A DNA stretch of 64,000 nucleotides from Epilithonimonas lactis (GCF_900110605.1 NZ_FOFI01000001.1:186001-250000); one strand, 5' to 3'; shown: positions 45,561 to 54,354, counted from the first letter of the stretch. Notes: generated by a model from the letters alone, not told the origin. A program made the numbers and translations.

Positions 45561-46103
45561 TTACTCATCCTTTTTCGAAGGCACCAGGAAAACATCCATC
45601 AAACCTTCCGGCAAAAACATTTTGATGAATTTCTCCTCACGATTTACCTCAAGAATCCAGTCTTTGATAAGCGGAATAATGATTTCTTTTCCGGCAAGAT
45701 TCAGAATGAAATAATTCTGAGCCGTCATATCGTTGATGGAAACAATCGTTCCACAAGATTTTCCATCCTCTTCACGGATTTCGAAACCGACAACTTCGTG
45801 GTAATAGAATTTTTTTCCCGTCAATGGCGGAAGCGTAGAAAGCGGAAGGTAAACGCCCTTTCCAATGGTCTGATTCACCAAAGCTTCGGAAGAATTTTTG
45901 AAAGAAAGGATTTTCGTGTCGCCTCTCTGCCACTGCTGTTTTTCAACAAAAAACGGAACCAGCAATCCATTGATTTCCAAGAAAATCGATGTCAGTTTAT
46001 CGTACATTTCAGGTTGGTCTGTATCCAGTTTCAGGATGACGTTGCCTTGCAGTCCGTGCGTTCTGGTAATGGTTCCTAAAAAATAGCAGTCTTCTTTTCT
46101 CAT
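45561..46103 (-). CDS. rimM: ribosome maturation factor RimM
   Basis: The 180-residue protein has the RimM N-terminal domain (CYFLGTITRTHGLQGNVILK) and the PRC-barrel C-terminal half (YYHEVVGFEIREEDGKSCGT then DWILEVNREEKFIKMFLPEG). It assists 16S rRNA maturation of the 30S head. I chose the ATG at 46103; the frame from 46160 runs into the palindromic intergenic element. It is downstream of rpsP, as in many bacteria, but 175 bases away with a hairpin between, so it may be expressed separately. Confidence 0.95.
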   Translation of the reverse strand: MRKEDCYFLGTITRTHGLQGNVILKLDTDQPEMYDKLTSIFLEINGLLVPFFVEKQQWQRGDTKILSFKNSSEALVNQTIGKGVYLPLSTLPPLTGKKFYYHEVVGFEIREEDGKSCGTIVSINDMTAQNYFILNLAGKEIIIPLIKDWILEVNREEKFIKMFLPEGLMDVFLVPSKKDE

Positions 46104-46127
46104 TATTTCAAAAATTAATTTTCTTCT

Positions 46128-46223
46128 TTCCCCGGCCCTAAAGGGTGGAATGAAAATCAATTTGCGCCTGTCATCCTGAGCGGAGTCGAAGGAAGGGCTG
46201 GGGAAACAAATTGATTTTTATTA
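46128..46223. repeat. nested inverted repeats with a GTCATCCTGAGC-type core
   Basis: The outer arms are TTCCCCGGCCCT and AGGGCTGGGGAA; AAAATCAATTTG and CAAATTGATTTT form a second perfect 12-base pair of arms. The core at 46169-46193 reads GTCATCCTGAGCGGAGTCG then AAGGA. It lies between rimM and rpsP and is noncoding. Confidence 0.7.
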
Positions 46224-46228
46224 AACAA

Positions 46229-46255
46229 CAAAGACACGAGATTATCGTGTCTTTG
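46229..46255 (-). terminator. hairpin after rpsP
   Basis: Perfect 11-base stem CAAAGACACGA / TCGTGTCTTTG with a 5-base loop. On the minus strand TTGTTTAAT follows, a weak T-run. It lies 24 bases past the rpsP stop. Confidence 0.65.
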
Positions 46256-46278
46256 AGATTGTATCTTTTTGTAAAGAA

Positions 46279-46851
46279 TTAAGCCTGAGTTTCTTCAGTT
46301 CCTTCTGCCTCAGCAGTTGGTTCTTCAGTCGCAGTTTCTTCAGTTGCAACTTCTTCAGCAGGTGCGTTTGCAGCCTCTTCAGCAGCTTTTGCATCAGCTT
46401 CAGCTTTCGCAGCAGCGTCAATTCTTGCTTGGTTTACTTTAGCTTCAGCTTCCAAAGCCGCTTTCTTAGCGTCAGATTTTGCTGTCGATAAACCTTCTAC
46501 TTTACCTTGTACTTTAGCATCTTTAGCGTCAACCCAAGCAGCGAATCTCTTCTCAGCTTCAGCCTCGTCAAAAGCACCTTTAGCCACACCACCTTGAAGG
46601 TGTTTTTTGTACAAAGCACCTTTGTAAGAAAGGATAGCTCTTGCAGTGTCAGTTGGCTGTGCACCGTTGTTCAACCATTTAACAGCAGAATCAACATTCA
46701 AATCGATAGTTGCTGGGTTTGTAATTGGGTTGTAAGTACCTAATTTTTCGATGAATCTACCATCTCTTCTAGCTCTTGCATCCGCAACTACGATGTGGAA
46801 GAAAGGTTTTCCTTTCGAACCGTGTCTTTGTAATCTGATTTTTACTGACAT
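46279..46851 (-). CDS. rpsP: 30S ribosomal protein S16 with long Ala/Glu-rich tail
   Basis: The 190-residue protein begins with the S16 core ([20 protein letters not shown], then [14 protein letters not shown]) and then extends about 100 residues beyond the usual 80-90. The extension is first Lys/Ala-rich and then almost only Ala, Glu and Thr, ending EGTEETQA. S16 binds 16S rRNA in the 30S body. Long acidic tails on S16 occur in other Bacteroidota. A -7-like box TATCTTTG lies at 46906-46899 on the minus strand, and a short GGGA/TCCC hairpin is in the leader. A role for the tail is unknown. Confidence 0.95.
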   Translation of the reverse strand: MSVKIRLQRHGSKGKPFFHIVVADARARRDGRFIEKLGTYNPITNPATIDLNVDSAVKWLNNGAQPTDTARAILSYKGALYKKHLQGGVAKGAFDEAEAEKRFAAWVDAKDAKVQGKVEGLSTAKSDAKKAALEAEAKVNQARIDAAAKAEADAKAAEEAANAPAEEVATEETATEEPTAEAEGTEETQA

Positions 46852-46898
46852 ATAATTTTAAAATTGTGGGAACACGTCCCGGTTAAATATTAAGTGTG

Positions 46899-46906
46899 CA
46901 AAGATA
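46899..46906 (-). promoter_or_regulatory. -7 promoter box of rpsP
   Basis: TATCTTTG on the minus strand matches TAnnTTTG; the leader to the ATG at 46851 is about 40 bases and holds a small GGGA/TCCC hairpin (46868-46880). Confidence 0.5.
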
Positions 46907-47010
46907 TACAAAATTTTCGATTACGAAAAATTTTAGTTAGAAGTTGGTAGCCAGATGTCAGAAGTTTTTTCAAACCTGGAATATTGAATAAAAAAACTTT
47001 GAATCTTCGG

Positions 47011-47105
47011 AGCCGGGAACCTGCTTTCCGTTGCAATTCCTCGCGCCTTGCTTTTCCCATCGCTTGCTGTGGGATTTCCACTGCAATCAGGGCTATGGGT
47101 TTCGC
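47011..47105 (+). repeat. diverged GC-richer intergenic element, copy C
   Basis: It runs from CCGGGAACCTGCTTTCCGTT to GGATTTCCACTGCAATCAGG then GCTATGGG. The right end matches copy A (GGATTTCCACT-CAA, then GGGCT). It fills much of the 281-base gap between the T9SS type B gene and rpsP. No product is recognised in any frame. Confidence 0.55.
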
Positions 47106-47132
47106 CGTTATTAGAAAATTGATTGTGTATGA

Positions 47133-49451
47133 TTATCTGTTTTTTAACAAGATCCAAGAATTGTATCTGTGAATAACTTCCGTGTCGGGTTCTGTCCACT
47201 CCAAAGTGTACCAGAATGTCCCTGTTGAAAGAAGCTTACTTCCATCTTTCCCATCCCAAATGTAATTGCCATCTTTCCCTATGAAGACAAATCTACCATA
47301 GCGGTCAAAGATCTTGAAAGTGACATTGTTTTTCAGACGCAGGGCAGAATAGTCCAGAACATCGTTTTTCCCGTCGCTATTAGGAGTGATCACATTCACA
47401 AGGTCAATGTTGGAAAACTCTCGCATTGTAGGGATACATTTTTTAGCACTTCTTACGTAGATCTGCTGGATGCCTTTCGGAATATTGTTGAATACATTGG
47501 AAGCCTGCCAAATGATCCCGTTCAAAGAATATTCGTAAGGTGCAGTTCCGCCTATTGCTGTAACGGTCAATCGGTCATTTTCAATCTCCAGGATCTTGAT
47601 GATGACCTCTTCCTCTGCAATCACTTTCACAAATTGCCTGGTCGTACAATTTTCAAAGGTCAGGTCCACCCAATGTTCACCTACCTTTAACGCTCCAGAA
47701 GAAGCTTGATCGGATCCAGAACTCCATAGATAGGAATCGAATCCAGGTCCCGCATCCAGCGTAATGCTATTTTCTTTGCAGATGGTAACATCTTGTATCA
47801 AGCTGGATATTTTTGGACTCTTGAATATTAATTTCAATTCTCCCACAGCTGGACAGTCCACACTATTCTGAAAGCGGAAAAAGAAACTTTTATCGGCTTT
47901 CAGATCTTGGGAAAAAGAAATACGATTGGTGTCTTTTTTCGCATCGTTCATTGTTTCGTAAACCGTTGCGGTAGCTTGCGTCGTAAAGAACGCAGTGTAA
48001 TCATTGAGGTCAATTAGTTCGTTTCCGGAGCGGTCTGCGTCACAGATCTGTAATGGCTGTACTGCATTCAAGATGATTTGAGGTGCAATTTTAAAATTGA
48101 TAGTTCCGAAGACAGAAGGGCAGCCATTTTTACTTTTCACCTCTACGATCACGGTTGTGTCTGAAGTAAATGCAAAATCATCTGGCAACACGGTTCCAGG
48201 AGCGGAGGAAAAATAATAATAGACATCAAAATCATTCGGGTCAATGACAATCACTGGCGTAATATCAGAGAATTTCAAACTTACTGAGCCATCCAGATCA
48301 TTGTCACAAATATTGGCATCATATAAACTGGTATCCACATTTGGTACAGGATAGAAACTTAGTTTGATCTCCGTAGCATTTTCACAACCAGAAACTGTTT
48401 TTACCCACGCAAAGACAGATCTTTCCACTGAAGGAAAAAAATTAGGTGTCAAGATCTCTGTACCTGGGAGGTGAGCCTGAGCCGCTGGTAATGTCTGGTA
48501 ATATTTGGTGTCTGCAACGCTTTCGCTCGTCAGATTTGCCAAAGTAAGATTAAAAATACCTTCGCCATTACTGGTCTTGCAAACTTTAAGTTCTGGTATA
48601 TTCAAAGTCAATGGTTTCCAATTGACTTTGATGGTTTCTACTCGGAAACACTCGGTCACCGTACTTTGGATCCTGTAGTAATAATCATGATCACCAAGTG
48701 CGATCGGAGTTGTGATCCTGTTCTCATCATACGTTGCATCTTCGTAGGTCCCATAGTACGCGATGTTGAAATCTGGATTGCCATTCAAGATCTGAGTATC
48801 ATAGTCAGATAGATCGTACAAAGTACTGCTGTTGCAAACGTCGATTGGAGCTACCGAACCAAAAGGATTGGGCGCGGTACCGAATGGGTCTTCCAATATT
48901 GCAGTTCCTGTCCAGTTGAGGCTAAAAGCACCATTACCAATAGGTCTATCTATTAATAAGAAATAAGATTCTCCAGCTATTACATTGAGAGATTTCACAT
49001 AACTGTCGCCATCATCACCTGGACCTTCAGAATAGTGACCATCTGGCTCAGAATCTCTCATTCCTGTATGATTATCTGCAGAGCCAGCCATAGCAGGATT
49101 GGTTGTGGAACAACGAATAGAACTTCCCAAACTTCCACATGAAGCGTTAGGCCCAAAAATCCAAAAATCGTAGTCAATATTAATATCGGTACTCGTTGGG
49201 ATAAGGTCAAAACCTAAAGTTCCGCTTGTCTTTGCTGTGAATTTTAACCATAAGGAATTATGTTCTTGTCCATTACAGGTATTACTGTAATCAATCTCCT
49301 GCACACCATAACCGGTCGGGTTTAGTGTAATGGTTTGATTTCCACAAATTTGGATATAATTAACGCAGTCATTCGCTTCTCTGTTCTGAGAAAAGATCAA
49401 CGAAAAAAGAAATAAAAAATAGAGAATGGATAGCTTTTTCACCAAGGTCAT
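47133..49451 (-). CDS. large secreted protein with T9SS type B (gliding-motility-type) sorting tail
   Basis: The 772-residue protein has a signal peptide (MTLVKKLSILYFLFLFSLIFSQ) and an N-terminal region with several cysteines (NDCVNYIQICGNQTITL). Ig-like/PKD-like modules follow, with repeated phrases such as LQICDADRSGNELIDLNDY and VCNSSTLYDLSDYD. The C-terminal 85 residues start NVITPNSDGKNDVLD, then IFDRYGRFVF and GTFWYTLEW: the type B sorting domain. Type B cargo is exported by T9SS with help from PorP/SprF-like partners, though none is adjacent here. No enzymatic motif is seen. A surface or adhesin-like role is plausible. Confidence 0.85.
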   Translation of the reverse strand: MTLVKKLSILYFLFLFSLIFSQNREANDCVNYIQICGNQTITLNPTGYGVQEIDYSNTCNGQEHNSLWLKFTAKTSGTLGFDLIPTSTDINIDYDFWIFGPNASCGSLGSSIRCSTTNPAMAGSADNHTGMRDSEPDGHYSEGPGDDGDSYVKSLNVIAGESYFLLIDRPIGNGAFSLNWTGTAILEDPFGTAPNPFGSVAPIDVCNSSTLYDLSDYDTQILNGNPDFNIAYYGTYEDATYDENRITTPIALGDHDYYYRIQSTVTECFRVETIKVNWKPLTLNIPELKVCKTSNGEGIFNLTLANLTSESVADTKYYQTLPAAQAHLPGTEILTPNFFPSVERSVFAWVKTVSGCENATEIKLSFYPVPNVDTSLYDANICDNDLDGSVSLKFSDITPVIVIDPNDFDVYYYFSSAPGTVLPDDFAFTSDTTVIVEVKSKNGCPSVFGTINFKIAPQIILNAVQPLQICDADRSGNELIDLNDYTAFFTTQATATVYETMNDAKKDTNRISFSQDLKADKSFFFRFQNSVDCPAVGELKLIFKSPKISSLIQDVTICKENSITLDAGPGFDSYLWSSGSDQASSGALKVGEHWVDLTFENCTTRQFVKVIAEEEVIIKILEIENDRLTVTAIGGTAPYEYSLNGIIWQASNVFNNIPKGIQQIYVRSAKKCIPTMREFSNIDLVNVITPNSDGKNDVLDYSALRLKNNVTFKIFDRYGRFVFIGKDGNYIWDGKDGSKLLSTGTFWYTLEWTEPDTEVIHRYNSWILLKNR

Positions 49452-49510
49452 TTAGTTTTGTGCAAAACTAAAAATAACATTGACTCATTACAAACTTTTT
49501 TTGCAATCAT

Positions 49511-50803
49511 TTAGCTTAAAGCCTTTTTATAAGTCTCCAAAGCCCTTTCCCTCGCAAATTTATGCTCTACGATTCGGTTCTCCACAATGTCTTTTTCAAA
49601 ATCAGGATTCCATTTTCGGATGTATTTCAAATCCTTGTCAAACTTCTTCGTCTGCTCATCTGGATTGAAAACCCGGAAATATGGCGCCGCATCGCAACCA
49701 CAACCTGCCGCCCATTGCCAGTTTCCGTTGTTGGCTGAAAGGTCGTAGTCCAACAATTTCTTCGCAAAATAAGCTTCGCCCCAGCGCCAGTCAATCAAAA
49801 GATGTTTTGTGAGGAAACTGGCAGTGACCATTCGGATTCTGTTGTGCATTCTGCCTGTTTGGTTCAGTTGCCGCATTCCTGCATCTACGATGGGATAGCC
49901 TGTTTCGCCGTTGCACCATTTTTCAAATTCAGATTCGTTGTTTCGCCACGGGATATTTTCGTATTTTTCTTTGAAACAATAATTGACAACTTTCGGAAAG
50001 TGAAAAAGGATTTGCATAAAGAATTCCCGCCAAATCAATTCATTAAGCCAAGTTTCGTTGTGACTTAAGGCGAATTTCACACATTTGCGAACGGAGATGG
50101 TTCCAAACCTGAGCGCAATTCCCAAATGCGTCGTCGCATCCAAAGCTGGGAAATCCCGTTTTTTATCGTAGTCATCAATGATTTTCGATTCCAGCGTTGG
50201 TTCTTCAAAATCGAAATCTGTTTTCTCAAATCCGATTTCCTTTAAGCTCAATATTTTCTTCGAAGGTAAATTCAGAAATTCGGTTTTATCAATCTTAACG
50301 GATTTGTAATCGTCTTCGGTGAGAAGTTTTTTCCATTTGTTTGAGAAAGGTGTGTAAACCGTGTAAGGTTCGCCGTTGTCTTTTGCAACTTCATTCTTTT
50401 CAAAAATAACTTGGTCTTTAAAATCAAGAAAATCAATCTTATTTGAATTGAGAAATTCCTTTATTTCTTCATCTCTTTTAATCGCTGAAGGTTCATAATC
50501 CCGATTGCAATAGACGGATTTCAAATCATAATCTTTCTGCAATTGTTTGAAAATCTCCAAAGGTTTTCCATAGAAAGTCAGAAGATTGCTTCCGGATTCT
50601 TTTAGCTCCAGATTGATTTTTTCTAAAGCCTGATGAATGTAATCGACGCGTCGGTCGTATTTATCTTCAAGCTGACCCAGGATTTCCTTATCGAAAATAA
50701 AAATCGGAGTCACTTTCTCGCCGGACTTCAAAGCTTCGAACAAACCTTTGTTGTCTTCCAAACGAAGGTCACGTCGAAACCAGAATATTGAAACTTTTTG
50801 CAT
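49511..50803 (-). CDS. deoxyribodipyrimidine photolyase / cryptochrome family protein
   Basis: The 430-residue protein has the photolyase N-terminal domain (IFWFRRDLRLEDNKGLFEAL). The FAD-binding domain contains IVDAGMRQLNQTGRMHNRIR, the tryptophan-rich LIDWRWGEAYFAKKLLDYDL and WQWAAGCGCDAAPYFRVFNP. This is the class I CPD photolyase pattern, in which light-driven electron transfer from FADH- splits UV-induced pyrimidine dimers. A cryptochrome role cannot be excluded by sequence alone. It is a single gene; a REP-like palindrome lies upstream. Confidence 0.9.
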   Translation of the reverse strand: MQKVSIFWFRRDLRLEDNKGLFEALKSGEKVTPIFIFDKEILGQLEDKYDRRVDYIHQALEKINLELKESGSNLLTFYGKPLEIFKQLQKDYDLKSVYCNRDYEPSAIKRDEEIKEFLNSNKIDFLDFKDQVIFEKNEVAKDNGEPYTVYTPFSNKWKKLLTEDDYKSVKIDKTEFLNLPSKKILSLKEIGFEKTDFDFEEPTLESKIIDDYDKKRDFPALDATTHLGIALRFGTISVRKCVKFALSHNETWLNELIWREFFMQILFHFPKVVNYCFKEKYENIPWRNNESEFEKWCNGETGYPIVDAGMRQLNQTGRMHNRIRMVTASFLTKHLLIDWRWGEAYFAKKLLDYDLSANNGNWQWAAGCGCDAAPYFRVFNPDEQTKKFDKDLKYIRKWNPDFEKDIVENRIVEHKFARERALETYKKALS

Positions 50804-50876
50804 TGATTTGATTTAAATGAGTTAAGATTTAATTTTGAATGTCTAAAGCACTGTAAAATACTAAAATCACATTCAG

Positions 50877-50944
50877 TTTGTCATTCCGTAGGAATCTAAA
50901 CTCGTGTGTTTTCACAATGTTGAGATTCCTCCGGAATGACAAAA
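50877..50944. repeat. REP-like palindrome (GTCATTCC family), copy 2
   Basis: Arms TTTGTCATTCCGTAGGAATC and GATTCCTCCGGAATGACAAA are near-perfect complements around a 26-base loop. It shares its arms with 33365-33442. It lies in a 290-base gap between photolyase and nitroreductase genes; the remainder of that gap is plain AT-rich sequence. Confidence 0.8.
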
Positions 50945-51093
50945 AACTGTTAGATTAATTTAGCACTAAGTAAAGACATTCAAGTATTTTTAAAAATAAT
51001 CTCGCACAGAAATCAGATTTTACAAAATTCAATAGAAATGAAGATTTGCTGTATTTGCTAAATATGAGACTTTTAAAATTTATCAAATAAAAA

Positions 51094-51606
51094 TTATTCC
51101 AAACTCCCCATATAGAACAATCCCAAACACTGTTGGTTTTCTTCGATGGTCAAAGCATCTTTCAGTTGCTCAACGATTTTTGGGGAACTCCAGTAGCAAC
51201 CTATATTATTTGCTGTGCAAGTCAAATACATATTCTGAACCGCCATAGAAACGGCGGAAATCTCCTCCCAATCTGGAACCAATCCACTGAAATTGACCAC
51301 AATTGAAACTACCACATTCGCCTTCGAAATCTTGAATCCAATATCATCATATTTCTTCTGAAGAAACTGAGCTTCCGCCGTTGAATTTTTATAAATGTTT
51401 TGAAGTTCCAATCCAAGCTTTTGTTTTTCCTCACCTTGGAAAGTTTTGAAACGCCAAGGTTTCGTGCGCTTGTGATTGGGTGCCAGAACGGCGTTGCTTA
51501 GGATTTCGTCAAGAATATGTTGAGGGATTTCTTTGTCGGAGTAATCTTTTGGGAAGATGCTTCTGCGCTCTTCTATGATGTTTTTTAAAATTTTAGCGTT
51601 TTCCAT
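51094..51606 (-). CDS. nitroreductase family protein
   Basis: The 170-residue protein is a short nitroreductase (YdjA-like): ERRSIFPKDYSDKEIP, the FMN-binding APNHKRTKPWRFKTF, and a C-terminal CYWSSPKIVEQL with CLGLFYMGSLE. It would bind FMN and use NAD(P)H. I chose the ATG at 51606; a TTG at 51612 would add two residues. It differs clearly from the 210-residue nitroreductase near 4.5 kb. The substrate is unknown. Confidence 0.87.
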   Translation of the reverse strand: MENAKILKNIIEERRSIFPKDYSDKEIPQHILDEILSNAVLAPNHKRTKPWRFKTFQGEEKQKLGLELQNIYKNSTAEAQFLQKKYDDIGFKISKANVVVSIVVNFSGLVPDWEEISAVSMAVQNMYLTCTANNIGCYWSSPKIVEQLKDALTIEENQQCLGLFYMGSLE

Positions 51607-51696
51607 ATTCAAAGATACAAGAATCGAGGCAAAAGGACAAAGTGATAAGACTCACGCTAAAAAGCTTCCATCATCCATCTTCCAACTTCCATCATT

Positions 51697-52146
51697 CTAA
51701 AACACCTCCACAATTTCCTGCCCGATTTTATTCAAGACAAAGGAATCGCCGGCTTGCATTCCCATCATCGTTTGCGCCATTGGACTTTCTGGCGAGATGG
51801 CGTAGAAGCGGTCACCTTGGAAGAAAAATTCCCCCAAAGAAACCGAAATGTAAAAACGAGCTTTGTTTGTGATGACCAGCGAACCAAGTTTCACCTTGTC
51901 GGAAACGGAGTTCAGCACTCTACGCATTTCGCGTTGCATATTTTTCAGCGAAACCATTTGTTTGTCCAAAAGATAAATTTCCTCCTGGATTTCTTCTCTT
52001 ATCGAATCGTATTTTGAAGTTTTCTTGATGTCTCGGCTGGCTTCCAGAGAGAAGTTGAGGTAAAACTCAAGCGTCTTCACTTTCCCCGAAATGCTGTCAT
52101 TCACAAAATTGCGCAACTCACTTTTATCGTAAACCGTCTTCTGCAT
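51697..52146 (-). CDS. GreA/GreB-like transcription factor
   Basis: The 149-residue protein has a helical N-terminal half likely to form a coiled coil (EEIQEEIYLLDKQMVSLKNM). Its beta-rich C-terminal half has the Gre signature order KVKLGSLVITNKARFYISVS, then YAISPESPMAQTMMGMQAGD and SFVLN. In GreA the C-terminal domain binds RNA polymerase and the coiled-coil tip carries acidic residues that rescue stalled complexes; here the tip residues cannot be assigned by eye. Alternatively it is a Gre-domain protein with a different role. Confidence 0.72.
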   Translation of the reverse strand: MQKTVYDKSELRNFVNDSISGKVKTLEFYLNFSLEASRDIKKTSKYDSIREEIQEEIYLLDKQMVSLKNMQREMRRVLNSVSDKVKLGSLVITNKARFYISVSLGEFFFQGDRFYAISPESPMAQTMMGMQAGDSFVLNKIGQEIVEVF

Positions 52147-52189
52147 AAATCCAATTTTGAATAAAGATAATAATTAATAAAATAAATAA

Positions 52190-52219
52190 AAAACCTCTCT
52201 AAAAATATTTAGAAAGGTA
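52190..52219 (-). terminator. terminator after trmD
   Basis: Stem ACCTcTCTAAA / TTTAGAaAGGT with one mismatch and loop AATA; a T-run follows on the minus strand. Confidence 0.7.
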
Positions 52220-52243
52220 TATTTCAACTATGAAAATCATAAA

Positions 52244-52918
52244 TTATTCCAAAAGGTCAGGCCGTCTTTCCTTCGTCACTCGCACCGCTTCATCGTGCAA
52301 CCAATCTTCAATGGCTGAAGTATTACCACTCAACAAGATTTTTGGTACAGACAATCCTTTGTAAGTTTCCGGTCTTGTGTAGATTGGAGGCGAAAGAAGA
52401 TTGTCCTGGAAACTGTCTGTCAATGCACTTTGCTCGTCATTCAAAACGCCAGGCAAAAGCCGGATGACGGAATCTGCCAAAACGCACGCTGCCAATTCTC
52501 CACCAGTCAAAACGTAATCGCCGATGGAAATTTCTTTCGTGATGTGAAGGTCACGAACACGTTGGTCAACGCCTTTGTAATGTCCGCAAAGGAAAATCAG
52601 ATTTTTTTTGATTGAAAGTGTATTGGCAATTCTTTGGTTCAAAGTTTCGCCTTCCGGTGTTAGATAGATGATATCATCATAATCTCTTTGCGATTTCAGT
52701 TCAGAAATACAGAGGTCCAAAGGTTCGATTGTCATAATCATTCCTGCGCCCCCGCCGTAAGGTTCGTCGTCCACTTTGCGGTGTTTGTTGGTGCTCCAAT
52801 CTCTGATATTGTGAAAATGTACTTCTGCCAATCCTTTTTCCATCGCTCTTTTCAAAATCGAGGTTTGGAACGGGCTTTCCATCAGTTCCGGAAGTACACT
52901 TATGATGTCTATTCGCAT
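52244..52918 (-). CDS. trmD: tRNA (guanosine(37)-N1)-methyltransferase TrmD
   Basis: The 224-residue protein is a SPOUT methyltransferase with the TrmD pattern: [50 protein letters not shown] and [14 protein letters not shown], the last two forming the trefoil-knot AdoMet site. It methylates G37 in tRNAs to prevent frameshifting. I chose the ATG at 52918; an 18-residue upstream extension is made by translated ATGA/TGAT repeats. In many bacteria it follows rpsP-rimM, but here it is about 5.4 kb away from them on the same strand. Confidence 0.95.
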   Translation of the reverse strand: MRIDIISVLPELMESPFQTSILKRAMEKGLAEVHFHNIRDWSTNKHRKVDDEPYGGGAGMIMTIEPLDLCISELKSQRDYDDIIYLTPEGETLNQRIANTLSIKKNLIFLCGHYKGVDQRVRDLHITKEISIGDYVLTGGELAACVLADSVIRLLPGVLNDEQSALTDSFQDNLLSPPIYTRPETYKGLSVPKILLSGNTSAIEDWLHDEAVRVTKERRPDLLE

Positions 52919-52920
52919 AA

Positions 52921-52985
52921 TTATAAATGATGAATGATGAATGATAAGTGATGAATTGCAATCAATTATCATTTATCAACTATCG
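52921..52985. repeat. ATGAATGATAA-type short repeat between trmD and ndh
   Basis: Degenerate units of AATGAT and GATGAAT fill this gap; the minus strand reads GATAAATGATAATTGATTGC then AATTCATCACTTATCATTC, an imperfect inverted repeat. A related pattern lies at 63949-64000. Confidence 0.5.
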
Positions 52986-52991
52986 ATTATA

Positions 52992-54251
52992 TTACTGTTC
53001 TGTAGCATTTTTTCGAGACGGCGCAATGATCAACCTTAATGAAGAATCTTTGTTGATGTAACTCCACATCCAGTTGAAGAAAATAGCCAGCTTGTTTCTA
53101 ACGCTCAGAATCAGCATCAAATGTAAGAACATCCAGAAATACCAAGCAAGAAATCCCTGAAATTTAAATTTAGGAAGGTCGACAACCGCGCGGTGTTTTC
53201 CAATGGTTGCCATCGATCCACGGTCGATATATTCGTATTCTGTCCAGTCTTTTTCCGACTCTTTTTTGAAATTCCTAGCCAGATTTTTCCCTTGATTGAT
53301 GGCTACATTTGCTAGCTGTGGATGCGCTTGTGGGTACTTTGGCGTTTCCATATAGGCAATGTCACCAATCGCAAAGATGTTGTCGAAACCTTTGACTTTG
53401 TTGTATCTATCAACGATGTATCGGTTTCTTACAAGGCTTTCTATGTTAAAATCATCAATAATATTTCCGGTCACACCCGCTGCCCAGATCACATTGTTTG
53501 TTGGAATAGAGTTTCCACTTTTCATATAAATGATCTCGCCGTCGTAATCTGTTACGCGTTCATTTTTTAGAAAATTGACGCCCAATTGTTTTAGATATTC
53601 TTCGGCAGCGTCTTGGGATTCCTGACTCATCGCTTCCAATGGTTTGTCGCCAGAACTTATCAAAATAATATTGAGGTCGGAAAAATTCATTCTCGGATAA
53701 TCTCTTGGGAGAATGTGAGATTTCATTTCAGAAAATGCACCCGCTAATTCAACACCTGTTGGTCCGCTTCCGACGATCACGAGATTCCAATTCCCATCGT
53801 CACTGGCTTTTCTTTCGATGATCATTTTCTCGAAAGTCATTAAAATGTGATTTCGGATGGTGATGGCTTCCTGTGTATTTTTCATTCCGAGCGCCAGGTC
53901 TTGCATCTTTTGGTTGCCGAAGAAATTGGTCTTGCAGCCTGTTGCGATCACAAGTTTGTCGTAAGTGAAAACGCCGTCGTCGCCAATTACTTTATTTTCA
54001 GACGGAATGATCTTCTTAACCTCTGTCATTCGAAACTGAATGTTTTTTGACCTTTGAAAAATTTTACGGAAAGGGAAGGAGATATTGGATGGTTCGATGC
54101 GTCCTGTTGCCACTTGATAGAACAACGGCTGGAACATGTGGTGGTTCATCTTATCAATGACCATGACCTTATATTTTCCTTGGTTATTAAGATTTCGGGC
54201 CAACTGTAAACCTGCAAAACCACCTCCGATGATGACGATCTTTTCCCTCAT
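52992..54251 (-). CDS. ndh: type II NADH:quinone oxidoreductase (NDH-2)
   Basis: The 419-residue protein has two Rossmann dinucleotide sites: IVIIGGGFAGLQLARNL for FAD and LVIVGSGPTGVELAGAFSEM for NAD. The quinone/flavin region FAIGDIAYMETPKYPQAHPQ then LANVAINQG is typical of NDH-2. The C-terminal part is hydrophobic and tryptophan-rich (WYFWMFLHLMLIL), as expected for membrane attachment. It oxidises NADH and reduces menaquinone without pumping protons. Bacterial sulfide:quinone oxidoreductases are related, but the overall pattern favours NDH-2. Confidence 0.88.
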   Translation of the reverse strand: MREKIVIIGGGFAGLQLARNLNNQGKYKVMVIDKMNHHMFQPLFYQVATGRIEPSNISFPFRKIFQRSKNIQFRMTEVKKIIPSENKVIGDDGVFTYDKLVIATGCKTNFFGNQKMQDLALGMKNTQEAITIRNHILMTFEKMIIERKASDDGNWNLVIVGSGPTGVELAGAFSEMKSHILPRDYPRMNFSDLNIILISSGDKPLEAMSQESQDAAEEYLKQLGVNFLKNERVTDYDGEIIYMKSGNSIPTNNVIWAAGVTGNIIDDFNIESLVRNRYIVDRYNKVKGFDNIFAIGDIAYMETPKYPQAHPQLANVAINQGKNLARNFKKESEKDWTEYEYIDRGSMATIGKHRAVVDLPKFKFQGFLAWYFWMFLHLMLILSVRNKLAIFFNWMWSYINKDSSLRLIIAPSRKNATEQ

Positions 54252-54354
54252 TGTGAATTTTTTATAAAATTAAGGTTTTTATTTTTCTTGGCATTAAGCA
54301 AATTTTATGCTGAATGAGACGATTGAATAATAATTTATGTCATTTTAAAATAAA

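Noticed and set aside
52919-52972. 18-residue extension of trmD
   Set aside because: It is a translation of the ATGA/TGAT repeats; TrmD begins [12 protein letters not shown].
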